Below, one piece after another: positions 9,793 through 18,512 of a stretch of DNA of 64,000 nt. Numbering within the stretch: position 1 is the stretch's first letter; the number at the start of each line of letters is the position of its first letter. This DNA is from Pseudobdellovibrionaceae bacterium (GTDB lineage Bacteria > Bdellovibrionota > Bdellovibrionia > Bdellovibrionales > Bdellovibrionaceae), in contig JABWCN010000003.1 of assembly GCA_013359135.1 (NCBI GenBank), positions 1-64,000 on the forward strand, given 5' to 3'. Position numbers and translations under genes: made by a program. The notes under the pieces are model-generated. The model was not told the origin of the DNA. It was given only the letters and a program-made list of their open reading frames with translations, and made no database searches.

Positions 9793-10551
9793 TTGCAACA
9801 AATTTTACTTATCATTCCTTGTTATAATGAAGAGAGCAGAATCGATTTAAATCATTTTCACAACTTTCAAAAGAATCTTCCTTCACAAGCGATTTCAAGA
9901 AATTATCAAATTTATTATTTATTCGCTAATGACGGTTCAAAAGATCAAACTGCGAATAAAATCTCAAACTTTATTCAACAAAACCAACTCTCTGGGACAT
10001 GGGCAATCTTTAATAATCCAACAAACACAGGAAAAGCCAATGTGATATCTAATGCCTACCAGTGGCAAAAACAAAATTTAAATTTATCCTTTGATTGGGT
10101 TGGCTACTGGGATGCAGATCTAGCAACTCCACTTTATGAAATTTTTAACATGCTTTCTTACCGAGATCTTTTTTATCCAGAGAAAAAAGCTATCTTTGCA
10201 AGCCGAGTTCTAAAACTTGGAAGTCGTATCATCCGAAAACCTCTTAGACATTATCTTGGAAGAGTATTTGCGACCGCAGTGTATCTTGCGCTTCGAGTAG
10301 GAAGTTATGACAGTCAGTGTGGTGCAAAATTATTTTCAAAGGACATTGCCGATCTAGCTCTTAGTGAGAATTTTATTAGTCCATGGATTTTTGATGTTGA
10401 AATCATGTTACGAATTAAAGAACAACATATCACAGAGTACCCTCTAAAAGAATGGGAAGATATTCCTGGTTCCAAAATAAAAATTTTCAAAGAGGCCTTC
10501 AGAGTATTGAATCATCTTTATAAAATACGCCAAGCTTATCTTAAAAACTAA
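9793..10551 (+). CDS. GT2 glycosyltransferase, dolichyl/polyprenyl-phosphate hexose synthase-like
   Basis: A 252-residue GT2 enzyme. It shows LIIPCYNEE at the N-terminus, ANDGSKDQT, NPTNTGKANVI, the WDADLATP catalytic DxD motif and GSYDSQCGAKLF, the pattern of dolichyl-phosphate beta-glucosyltransferases (ALG5/YfdH-like). The start is a TTG preceded by AAGGAG five bases upstream; no ATG is suitable. It likely makes a polyprenyl-phosphate sugar used by the preceding membrane protein, a GtrB/GtrC-like pairing (inference from context). It converges on the LysR gene. Confidence 0.78.
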   Translation: MQQILLIIPCYNEESRIDLNHFHNFQKNLPSQAISRNYQIYYLFANDGSKDQTANKISNFIQQNQLSGTWAIFNNPTNTGKANVISNAYQWQKQNLNLSFDWVGYWDADLATPLYEIFNMLSYRDLFYPEKKAIFASRVLKLGSRIIRKPLRHYLGRVFATAVYLALRVGSYDSQCGAKLFSKDIADLALSENFISPWIFDVEIMLRIKEQHITEYPLKEWEDIPGSKIKIFKEAFRVLNHLYKIRQAYLKN

Positions 10552-10562
10552 GAACTGTACCC

Positions 10563-11453
10563 TTAGGCTTTGAATTTCTGATTTAACTCCTCCTTCATTC
10601 CTGAAATCATCAAATCTAAGAAAGGGGTTCGAATCTTATGTCTGGGCCAAATTGCTGTAATTCTATACTCTAAACTCCAATTTTTTGGAGTGTATGTTTC
10701 TATAAAATTTTGGTGTTTATAACATAGAAAATCAGGTAACAAAGCCCAGAAATTTTGCGATTTTAAAGCTTCTACAGCTACATCATAGGTATCGAAGTAC
10801 ATTCCCACTTTGGGATTCAAACTAAACTTCTTAAAGATAGGATTAGACTCGCAGTTCTCTATGCCTTGAGCACCCAATGCGACTGCGGCCTGGTAGTGTT
10901 GCAAATGATTTATATTTTTAGACTTCAAAAAAAGATGCTGTTTACCAAAGGCAAGAAGAAGCTTACCTTGAAAAATATCCTCTTGTTCATGTAAGGGACT
11001 TGAATGAGGAGAGAAACAAACCCCTAGATCAAGCTCCCCTGAGTCTACTTTTGTCAAAACCTCTCCAGATCTAAAGGACTGAATTCTGGATGTAACTTGG
11101 TTGTATTTTTTTTGAATTTTTAAATAAACTGGAGTCAATAGTTGTGAACACAAGAGATGAGTTGCAGACAAGCGAAAGTGACCTTTAATTTCACAGGAGC
11201 TATCTGAAAGCTCATTTTGAATTCTGAGGATATCTGCAAGAATGGCCTCAGCTTTTCCAAGCAAGGTATGCCCTGTCTCTGTTAAACGGATTCTCCGCCC
11301 TGTTTTTTCGAAAAGTTTTTTACCAAGTTGGTCCTCTAATTGAGCGATACTATGACTAATAGCACTAGGTGATACATTTAAAAAATTAGCTGCCTGCCCA
11401 AGATGTTCACGCCTTGCTGTTTCTACAAAATATTGTAACTGATCAAGTTTCAT
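10563..11453 (-). CDS. LysR-family transcriptional regulator
   Basis: A 296-residue LTTR. The N-terminal winged HTH spans residues 1-60 (LDQLQYFVETARREHLGQAA, then VSPSAISHSIAQLEDQLG), followed by the FEKTGRRIRLTETG wing. Residues from about 90 form the periplasmic-binding-like effector domain. It is divergent from the hydrazine-type operon at 11619 with 165 bases between, the classic LTTR arrangement, so it is the obvious candidate regulator of that operon. A T-N11-A dyad lies in the shared gap. The effector is unknown. Confidence 0.9.
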   Translation of the reverse strand: MKLDQLQYFVETARREHLGQAANFLNVSPSAISHSIAQLEDQLGKKLFEKTGRRIRLTETGHTLLGKAEAILADILRIQNELSDSSCEIKGHFRLSATHLLCSQLLTPVYLKIQKKYNQVTSRIQSFRSGEVLTKVDSGELDLGVCFSPHSSPLHEQEDIFQGKLLLAFGKQHLFLKSKNINHLQHYQAAVALGAQGIENCESNPIFKKFSLNPKVGMYFDTYDVAVEALKSQNFWALLPDFLCYKHQNFIETYTPKNWSLEYRITAIWPRHKIRTPFLDLMISGMKEELNQKFKA

Positions 11454-11512
11454 TAGACCGCCTAAAAGAATTTACCGTTAAAAGCTATGGATCTGACTCC
11501 TTGGGATATTCT

Positions 11513-11535
11513 ATTGTTCTGATTTTTTCAACAAT
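11513..11535. promoter_or_regulatory. Candidate LysR operator (T-N11-A dyad)
   Basis: ATTGTT at 11513-11518 and AACAAT at 11530-11535 form a perfect six-base dyad with 11 bases between them, matching the LTTR T-N11-A rule. It sits in the 165-base gap between the LysR gene and the cupin/MetRS-like gene, about 85 bases before the latter's start. Confidence 0.5.
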
Positions 11536-11618
11536 AATGGTGAAATAATACTAATTTTAAAAACATTTCGTATCCGCTATTTATATGCAAGTCCCCATTT
11601 TAAACAAAAGGAGCTCAA

Positions 11619-13388
11619 ATGACATCGAGCCATTGGAACCAAATAGACTTTAAAAAGGCTTATAACATTTTATGCGCTCAAGTACCTGGACTCAACCCTC
11701 AGAAAAGTCTTACCCCCACTTTTTGTAAAGTTAAAAAGGACGAAGAAACCCTTCTACATTCACATTACGAAAAAGAAATATTCTATGTGATTTCAGGTAG
11801 AGGAATTTTTCTCATAAATCAAGATCAATTAGAAGTTACTGCTGGAGAGCTTATTCACATCCCAAGTCATAGCCCTCATCAATTAAAAAATTTCTCTGAA
11901 GAAGATTTGGTTTTTATCTCTATTTATGTTCCGCAAGAGGAAGTCGACATCAATTTCACTAAGGTTTTCATTACCACAGCTCCTCCCACTCCCAATGGCC
12001 CTCTTCATCTGGGGCATATTTCTGGACCCTATTTAGTCGCTGATATTTTAAAAAGATACTACCAGCAGTTAAATATTTCAGTCTTACATTTAAGCGGAAC
12101 TGATGATCATCAGAACTATGTTGAAATCAAAGCTCTGAAAAACCAAGAAAATATTAATATCTTCTTAAATAATAGACGTAGCCAAATTCTACTAGGATTT
12201 GAAAAGAATCAAATAGAAGTAGATCATTTTCAACATCCTTCACAAGAAAATCTATATCAGGAGCAGGTAAAGACATTTTTTAACCAGGCCAGAGATAGAA
12301 ATATAATTGAAACTTGTGAAGTTTCTATGCCTATTTGCAATTTTTGCGATCATCTTTTAGTTGATGGGCTGGTCGAGGCGACTTGTCCCCATTGTTTGGC
12401 GCCTAGCAGTGGTTGTTGCGAAAATTGTGGGCTTGTCGTTATGCCAGCAGAATTAAAGCAAATAAGCTGCAGTCAGTGCCACAGATCCGCTGATTTTAAA
12501 AAAATGCCAGTGATGACATTTGATTTAAAAAAAAATCTTCACTTACTACTTGAAAAAAGTTCATTTTATAAAAATCTTCCTCAGAAGATGCAGAATTTGC
12601 TTATATATTTAGGGAAGTTTAAAAATAAAAAATTATTAATCGCCTATCCACAATTTTCAAAAAAACAACGCGGAATAAAAACCCCAGATGAAGATCAATT
12701 GATAATTCATGTCTGGTTTGAGATGGCAGCAAATTATTACTATCTTAGTCAACAGCACACAAATAAAAAAACTCTTTGGATTCACAACTGTGGAATCGAT
12801 AATGCTTTTTATTATTTATTTTTCATTCCAGCTCTCTGTCTAGCATTAGATAAGGATATCAACTTACCATCTCAATATCTAATAAATGATTTTTTGTTTT
12901 TAAATGGAAAAAAATTCTCTACTAGTCGTAACCATGCCATTTGGGCCCATGAGCATTTGTTCGATAGTGATCTGTTAAGACTTTATTTACTAAGTCATAG
13001 ACCTGAATATCAGACCACAAACTTCGAAGTCGCAGACTATCTGTATTTTGAAAAAAAGTGGAAAAAAAAATTAGCTCTGCTTAAAGAAAAATTGGATTTA
13101 GAAAAAAATCAATATCCATTGGAAAAACAGAGTTCAAATTTTTATTCTAACCCCAGAGAGACATTCTTGCAACGATGGGACAAGTGGCTGCATGATTTCC
13201 ACCAGTGTCTACTGTCTATGAACAAAGATTTCAGATACCTTTCAAAACTCATCGAATTCATGATCGATGAAACACTTCATCAAAACTTAACCCCTGAAGA
13301 ACTAAATTTGGCGCAGAAAAATTTGCGTTTCTGTCTTTCACCTCTGATGCCAGAGTTTTCCCGCAAGATGACTAAGGAGCTTTTATGA
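11619..13388 (+). CDS. Cupin/methionyl-tRNA-synthetase-like didomain enzyme (hydrazine synthetase-like)
   Basis: A 589-residue didomain protein. Residues 1-110 are a cupin with metal-ligand pattern H47, H49, E53 and H87 (HSHYEKE, PSHSPHQLKN). Residues about 114-589 are a class I MetRS-like fold with APPTPNGPLHLGH (HIGH region), zinc-knuckle cysteines (C240/C243, C256/C259, C267/C270, C284/C287) and KKFSTSRN (KMSKS region). The C-terminal helical part is only about 130 residues and has little room for a normal anticodon domain. The same domain order defines Spb40 of s56-p1 biosynthesis and related enzymes, which join N6-hydroxylysine to an amino acid (glycine in Spb40) through an N-N bond. The two next genes are the expected partners. 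AAGGAG precedes the ATG. First gene of a coupled operon. Function is inferred from family and context. Confidence 0.85.
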   Translation: MTSSHWNQIDFKKAYNILCAQVPGLNPQKSLTPTFCKVKKDEETLLHSHYEKEIFYVISGRGIFLINQDQLEVTAGELIHIPSHSPHQLKNFSEEDLVFISIYVPQEEVDINFTKVFITTAPPTPNGPLHLGHISGPYLVADILKRYYQQLNISVLHLSGTDDHQNYVEIKALKNQENINIFLNNRRSQILLGFEKNQIEVDHFQHPSQENLYQEQVKTFFNQARDRNIIETCEVSMPICNFCDHLLVDGLVEATCPHCLAPSSGCCENCGLVVMPAELKQISCSQCHRSADFKKMPVMTFDLKKNLHLLLEKSSFYKNLPQKMQNLLIYLGKFKNKKLLIAYPQFSKKQRGIKTPDEDQLIIHVWFEMAANYYYLSQQHTNKKTLWIHNCGIDNAFYYLFFIPALCLALDKDINLPSQYLINDFLFLNGKKFSTSRNHAIWAHEHLFDSDLLRLYLLSHRPEYQTTNFEVADYLYFEKKWKKKLALLKEKLDLEKNQYPLEKQSSNFYSNPRETFLQRWDKWLHDFHQCLLSMNKDFRYLSKLIEFMIDETLHQNLTPEELNLAQKNLRFCLSPLMPEFSRKMTKELL

Positions 13389-14413
13389 CAAAGCAAGAAG
13401 AGTTTGATATCCTTATTATAGGAGCTGGCTGTATTGGCTCTAGTATTTTCTTTGAAATGAGCCGCAGCAAAGACTTAGCTCAAAATAGAAAAATTGGCAT
13501 CTTTGATTTAGGAAGAAATACCACCAGTGCGACCTCCGCCTCAGGAGGACTAATACGTCTTTTTCATGAAAACTCCAAACATATCCAACTAGCCCATGAA
13601 AACTTAATGGCACTAAGAAGTCTTGATTCTGTAAAAAATTATTTTAAATCTTCGGGTTCTTTATATTTTTTCAAAAAAAATCGAGAGTCAGATTATTTAC
13701 ATCACTTCCAATGGTTTGAAAAAAATAATTATCCATTTATGATTTATGACAAGCCTAGATTAGCTCAAGAGCTACCACAATTTTACATCGAAAGTCAGGA
13801 ATTGGCTGTATTTGAACCCGATGGTGGCGTATTAGATGTAAAATCTTTTTACGATCATCTTATTAAGCAATCTTTGGTAAATAAAAACTTCCTCTTTTTT
13901 AATGACTCTGTTCTGTCTTTATCTAAAATCAATCACTTTTATTTTTTAAAAACAAAAAATAAAATATTTAAAACTAAAAAACTGATTCTCTGTACAGGTT
14001 CTCAAAGTCACGCTTTTTTAACTCCGCTTGGAATTAAAATGCCACTTGTAACTAAAGAACTTTCCTACTTTAGCTATGAAGATACTTCTTTCCCTAATAG
14101 TCCTCATTATTTCGACAGAGAGTCACTGGAATTTGGAAGGCCACAGAAAGAAATGTCTTTCAATTCGTCACTATCACCTAAAAGAATTAAAACCATTATG
14201 CCTATAAAAAATGTAAAAAAAATACTTCGCAAAGATATGTATGCTCCCCATCGTGAAGGCTTAATCGGAGAAATTCCTGGATATGAAGGACTCTACATAG
14301 CCACTGGCTGGGGAGGAACGGCAGTTAAATTTTCCCTAAGTATTGGAAAACAAATGACCCAGCTCCTTGAAAATAAAAATAAAACTTCTTCTAGCTTTAG
14401 AGGTTTACAATGA
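13385..14413 (+). CDS. FAD-dependent DAO-type oxidoreductase
   Basis: A 342-residue flavoenzyme of the D-amino-acid/sarcosine/glycine oxidase (DAO) family. It has the N-terminal FAD motif ILIIGAGCIGSS, TSATSASGGLIR (re-face loop) and the C-terminal FAD-closing segment YIATGWGGTAVKFS. It overlaps the cupin/MetRS gene by an ATGA and has its own AAGGAG. In known hydrazine pathways (Spb39 type) such an oxidase cleaves the lysine-hydrazine intermediate to release hydrazinoacetic acid; the same role is inferred here. Length is slightly short for the family but both ends are intact. Cytoplasmic. Confidence 0.82.
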   Translation: MTKQEEFDILIIGAGCIGSSIFFEMSRSKDLAQNRKIGIFDLGRNTTSATSASGGLIRLFHENSKHIQLAHENLMALRSLDSVKNYFKSSGSLYFFKKNRESDYLHHFQWFEKNNYPFMIYDKPRLAQELPQFYIESQELAVFEPDGGVLDVKSFYDHLIKQSLVNKNFLFFNDSVLSLSKINHFYFLKTKNKIFKTKKLILCTGSQSHAFLTPLGIKMPLVTKELSYFSYEDTSFPNSPHYFDRESLEFGRPQKEMSFNSSLSPKRIKTIMPIKNVKKILRKDMYAPHREGLIGEIPGYEGLYIATGWGGTAVKFSLSIGKQMTQLLENKNKTSSSFRGLQ

Positions 14414-16329
14414 AAAAAATAATCGCTGTTATAGGTGCCGGCCCCAAAGGCCTTGCCTTAGCTGTCAAAAGCCTAGTGCTCAATGAGTTTATGCTTGGGG
14501 AGTATGAAGTAATACTGATTGAAAAAAACCAAGTCGCTGCCAACTGGTCGGGAAATGAAGGCTACACCAATGGTAACTTAAAATTAGGAACACCTCCTGA
14601 AAAAGATATTATCTTTCCCAATGATTTAAAAACAGGCTCTATTGAGGTTGATAAAAAAATTCAAAGCCGATTAATGGAGTTTTCTTGGAACTTCTATAAA
14701 ATGCAATCAAATAGTTATAGCGAATGGATCGATCGTGGTAAACCATCCCCTACTCATAAAGAATGGTCAAATTATCTTAATTGGATAGCAGGCAAGATCA
14801 AAGACCAAATTAAGATAATTCACGCGGAGGTAATTAGTTGCCAAATCAAAGGCAAACAATGGTTACTTGAACTAAAAAATAAATCTAACGATATTATGAC
14901 ACTTAAAACTGACGGCTTAGTTTTAACAGGACCAGGTGCAACTAAAATTGATTTTCCAATAGATCAAAAAAGTTTAGATCAAGGTCATCTCTATGATCTG
15001 GAAAGTTTTTGGCGTGAATGGCAGACAGGATTTTCACCTAAAAAAGAGATTGCAATTATAGGCACAGGGGAAAACACGGCATCACTTCTGCAAGCATTAG
15101 GTGAAAAATACCCTCATCTTTCTTTTCATATTGTTTCCTCAAAGGGTTATATTACTAGCCGATCAGAAAATTTTTATGAAAATCAAATATATAGTCAACC
15201 AGAAAAAAATCAGTGGCAGCAATTAAGTGAAAAAGATAAAAAAGATTTCATATCAAGAACTGATATTGGTGTCTTTTCTCAAAATGTAATGCGCTTTTTA
15301 AATGAAAATACGAAACACCAAATTCACTATGGTCGCGTGATCTCTATTAAGACTAATTCTTCAAACAGGCTAGAGTTAACTTTAAAAAATTCAAACCTTC
15401 TAAGGAAACTAGAATTTGATCAAGTGATTTTAGCAACAGGATTTGATTATAGCAAAGTCTTGAAGAAAATTTTGTGCCAACAATCATTTGAATTTCTAAA
15501 TTTTTTATCAACTAATCCAGAAACTTCTTTCAATGATGAAAATCTCAGCCATTTAATCGACTCAGACCTTTCTATTAAAGGATTAACTCCAAAATTATTT
15601 ATCCCTATGTTAGCGGGTCTTACTCAAGGTCCTGGATTTAACAACCTAAGTTGCCTTGGAAAGCTCGCTGACAGAGTCTTAACTTCTAAACCTAACTATC
15701 AAGTAAGATTTCTAAGTTCAGATGACAAAGAAGAACTTTTTAAGCTCAGAAAAAATGCCTATGCTCAAGCCAAAGGATTTGCCTTAGATCTGGAACGGCT
15801 ACGTTGGAACACTAGCGATGATCAAAGCTATATCCTTGGGATCTTTCAGGACCAGCAATTAATTTCCACGATGAGAGCCGAGGTGATCGAACAAAAAACT
15901 GTCTTGGAAAAAAAACTCGAATGCCCATGGAATTTCCCAGTAAATATTGATGGACCAGTGCTTTTATTAAGCCGGGCGGCGACCGAAAAAGCTTATTCTA
16001 ATAAAGGTTTAAACTTATTACAAAGAGGGATCTTTCTGGAAATGGCCAAGGCCTACCAACTTTCCCATCTCGTTGGAACCTTTGTGCCTAATTCTCCGAG
16101 AGAGGAAACTCTAAGGAAAATGGGTTATCAATTCTTTTCTAACCCGATGGGTTGGCAAGAATCCCACTACCACTCCTTTGGCTCCGTTCATGTGGTTTGC
16201 TTAAACTTAGACTGCAGCTATGAAAAGGCAGCAGCGTTTATCCAAGAACAACTACCTACAGAGCTCTACTCTTTGATTGCCAATTTTAAATTTAACGAGA
16301 GAACTCTAAAGAGGGTCACAAATCTATGA
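14410..16329 (+). CDS. Lysine/ornithine N-hydroxylase-like flavoprotein fused to a GNAT-like domain
   Basis: A 639-residue protein. Residues 1 to about 428 look like a flavin-dependent N-hydroxylating monooxygenase: FAD motif IAVIGAGPKGLALAV (5-19), NADPH motif IIGTGENTASLL (216-227) and the ATGFDY motif (342-347). Residues about 432-639 resemble a GNAT/N-acyltransferase fold (FKLRKNAYAQAKG, YILGIFQDQQLIST, SRAATEKAYSNKGLN). The N-hydroxylase would make N6-hydroxylysine for the didomain enzyme upstream. Stand-alone N-hydroxylases are about 430-450 residues, so the C-terminal addition is unusual. It is coupled to both neighbours by ATGA overlaps. Substrate and the job of the GNAT part are inference. 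Confidence 0.78.
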   Translation: MKKIIAVIGAGPKGLALAVKSLVLNEFMLGEYEVILIEKNQVAANWSGNEGYTNGNLKLGTPPEKDIIFPNDLKTGSIEVDKKIQSRLMEFSWNFYKMQSNSYSEWIDRGKPSPTHKEWSNYLNWIAGKIKDQIKIIHAEVISCQIKGKQWLLELKNKSNDIMTLKTDGLVLTGPGATKIDFPIDQKSLDQGHLYDLESFWREWQTGFSPKKEIAIIGTGENTASLLQALGEKYPHLSFHIVSSKGYITSRSENFYENQIYSQPEKNQWQQLSEKDKKDFISRTDIGVFSQNVMRFLNENTKHQIHYGRVISIKTNSSNRLELTLKNSNLLRKLEFDQVILATGFDYSKVLKKILCQQSFEFLNFLSTNPETSFNDENLSHLIDSDLSIKGLTPKLFIPMLAGLTQGPGFNNLSCLGKLADRVLTSKPNYQVRFLSSDDKEELFKLRKNAYAQAKGFALDLERLRWNTSDDQSYILGIFQDQQLISTMRAEVIEQKTVLEKKLECPWNFPVNIDGPVLLLSRAATEKAYSNKGLNLLQRGIFLEMAKAYQLSHLVGTFVPNSPREETLRKMGYQFFSNPMGWQESHYHSFGSVHVVCLNLDCSYEKAAAFIQEQLPTELYSLIANFKFNERTLKRVTNL

Positions 16330-17234
16330 TTGTTGTTTATTCATTTTCACTGATTTGTAGTTTGCTAGCTAGTGGAATTATCGCTAGAGTTTTGGCGTTA
16401 AGAGAAGTTTCCTACGAGGAGAGTCTTTTCTTTAAAGGATTATCTTGCCTTGGCTTGATATTATTTTTTGCGTTTAAAAATAATATCAGTCTAATTCCAA
16501 AAAATTATAAATTACAGTTCGTAAGATTTTTACTCGCTGGTACCTCTTTAGGACTTTTTACTCTGAGTTACAATTACCTATCAGCTACAGGTGTTGCTAC
16601 ACTTTCAAATATCGACATTCCCGTCATCCTTCTTCTTGGTTTTTTTTGGGGAACTCGAGCTTCCAAAAAAACGGTTTTAGCTTCTGTAACGACAATAGCT
16701 CTAGTGATCATTTTAGCCTTCTTATCAGAAGCCACTTCGCAGGAAAATCAAATTAAAGGTTCAATCTTGGTGATTTTTTCTTCTCTATTAATTTGCCTAG
16801 GATACTTTCTTATCAACGAAAGTATGAAGCTAGAAAATGAGCTGATGGTAATTCTGACACCTACTCTTGGAATCATTGTCTACGCTCTGGTAATCAGGTT
16901 TTCAGACTCCACCATCCCCGCAACCTCTGTCGTCCTTGCAATGTTTTCTGCAATTAACACCCCAAATGCAGAGGTTTTTCAGAATATTCTACTTTTTTCA
17001 GCTTCTGGAGCCTCGATGTTTGGTGCCTATATTTTCACGATGAAACTTTATCAACTTCTGGATATTTCTTTAGCCGAATTTCCAACACTCCTGAGTACTC
17101 TTTTGATACAACCTGTAGAGTATTTTCTTATTGGAGAAAAATTTAACCTGTCCTATTTCCTGATCACCTTGATTATCATCGTCTTCGTTTTAATTCTTTT
17201 AAAAATAAATACCCAAGAACAAGAAAGGCTCTAA
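16326..17234 (+). CDS. EamA/DMT-family transporter
   Basis: A 302-residue polytopic protein with about ten hydrophobic helices in two EamA-like halves and almost no soluble loops. The start overlaps the previous stop (ATGA). DMT-family proteins export amino acids and small metabolites, so in this operon it is the likely efflux route for the hydrazine-type product or an intermediate (context inference). The C-terminus is short and charged. Confidence 0.8.
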   Translation: MIVVYSFSLICSLLASGIIARVLALREVSYEESLFFKGLSCLGLILFFAFKNNISLIPKNYKLQFVRFLLAGTSLGLFTLSYNYLSATGVATLSNIDIPVILLLGFFWGTRASKKTVLASVTTIALVIILAFLSEATSQENQIKGSILVIFSSLLICLGYFLINESMKLENELMVILTPTLGIIVYALVIRFSDSTIPATSVVLAMFSAINTPNAEVFQNILLFSASGASMFGAYIFTMKLYQLLDISLAEFPTLLSTLLIQPVEYFLIGEKFNLSYFLITLIIIVFVLILLKINTQEQERL

Positions 17235-17236
17235 CA

Positions 17237-18037
17237 ATGACATCAACAAACAAAAGCTCTTACCATTTTGAACAGTTGGAAAAAAAAGAAATCGAAGCAA
17301 GCTTTTTAAAACAAAGATCTAATCTTAGATTGGATGGTTTTATTGATCTCCTAAAACGTCATCACTTTCCAAGCCAAGGAAAAATCTTGGAGATAGGCTG
17401 TGGACAGGGCATTAGAACAAAACTTATGGCCCAAAATTTCTCAATGACCGAAGTCATTGGCTTTGATCGTAGTCATGAACTACTGGAAGAAGCCAAAACC
17501 TTCAGTAAAGATGTGCCTAATATTTCTTGGCAACAAGGTGATCTCTACCAACTTCCCTATCCTGAAAATTACTTTGATGGTATTTATTTACGTTTAGTTT
17601 TTATGCATCTTTCTGAACCACTATTAGCATTAAATGAAATCAAACGGGTGCTTAAGCCTGATGGAGTGCTCCTTATAGAAGATGCCGATCGTGAATGCAT
17701 GTTTTTTGAACCTGCACCAAAATCCTTTGAGCTTTTTTGGTCACGGATTCAACAAGCGCAAAGAGATCTAGGAGGCGATCCCAACATAGGAAGAAAACTC
17801 TCTTACTTAATGAAAAAAGTTAATTTTCGATCTGTACACTCTGAAGTTCAACCCATCGTTGGTGATGGCAACGACATTACTTTTTTATTAAGAACTCTGA
17901 TGCCAAGCTTGATTCTTTATTTAAATCCAAAATATAGAGAAGAAGCGGAAATGGCCTTGAATGATCTTTACCAAATGGCACAATTGCCTGAAGCTAGCTT
18001 TTACCACTTTTGGTTTGTAGTAAGCTCCAGAAAATGA
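17237..18037 (+). CDS. Class I SAM-dependent methyltransferase
   Basis: A 266-residue methyltransferase of the Methyltransf_11/25 type. Motif I is ILEIGCGQGIRTKL, followed by VIGFDRSHELLEEAK (motif II region), GDLYQLPYPENYFDGIY (motif IV region) and ALNEIKRVLKPDGVLLIED. It starts two bases after the transporter stop and ends six before the C39-like gene. It probably modifies the product of this operon by N- or O-methylation; the acceptor is unknown. Confidence 0.85.
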   Translation: MTSTNKSSYHFEQLEKKEIEASFLKQRSNLRLDGFIDLLKRHHFPSQGKILEIGCGQGIRTKLMAQNFSMTEVIGFDRSHELLEEAKTFSKDVPNISWQQGDLYQLPYPENYFDGIYLRLVFMHLSEPLLALNEIKRVLKPDGVLLIEDADRECMFFEPAPKSFELFWSRIQQAQRDLGGDPNIGRKLSYLMKKVNFRSVHSEVQPIVGDGNDITFLLRTLMPSLILYLNPKYREEAEMALNDLYQMAQLPEASFYHFWFVVSSRK

Positions 18038-18043
18038 GATGGA

Positions 18044-18508
18044 ATGAAAACCCTTAAACATTCTCTTCCTATTATCAAACAAATTGATGATTTCACCTGT
18101 GGTGCTGTTTGTTTTGCCTCAGCTTGTAACTACTTACTAGGATTAGGTTTGACAGAAAGACAAGCCGGAGAAATGCTAAATACCTACACAGAAGGCCTTA
18201 CCCCAAGTCTAAACATTGTGCAATCAGCTCAAAAATTAGGTCTCGATGCTGAAGAAAAAATTTATCAAACTCTTAATGATCTTTTAAAGCTGCAACAAAA
18301 AAATTCGGTAATATTTATTGTTTGGTTTGATGAGGATGCCAGACACTATAGTTTACTTTCTGAAATCAACAAGGGGCATGTTTATTTGATGGATCCATGG
18401 AAGGCTCGAGAAACAGAACCGCCTCAATGGAATCAAATTCCAATAGATCTTTTTAATATCTATTGGCAAATTTGTGATGGAAAAATAATTGTTTTAAAAA
18501 AGATTTAA
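18044..18508 (+). CDS. Stand-alone C39-like cysteine peptidase domain
   Basis: A 154-residue C39-like papain fold with no transporter domain attached. The catalytic pattern is complete: Q13 (oxyanion), C19 in DDFTCGAVCFASA, H101 in DARHYSLL and D117 in LMDPW. C39 domains normally sit at the N-terminus of bacteriocin ABC exporters and cut at double-Gly leaders. Here the gene closes the hydrazine-type operon and no leader-peptide gene is visible nearby. No signal peptide, so cytoplasmic. It may hydrolyse an amide on a biosynthetic intermediate, or be a general papain-fold enzyme; its role is unknown. Confidence 0.7.
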   Translation: MKTLKHSLPIIKQIDDFTCGAVCFASACNYLLGLGLTERQAGEMLNTYTEGLTPSLNIVQSAQKLGLDAEEKIYQTLNDLLKLQQKNSVIFIVWFDEDARHYSLLSEINKGHVYLMDPWKARETEPPQWNQIPIDLFNIYWQICDGKIIVLKKI

Positions 18509-18512
18509 AAAC

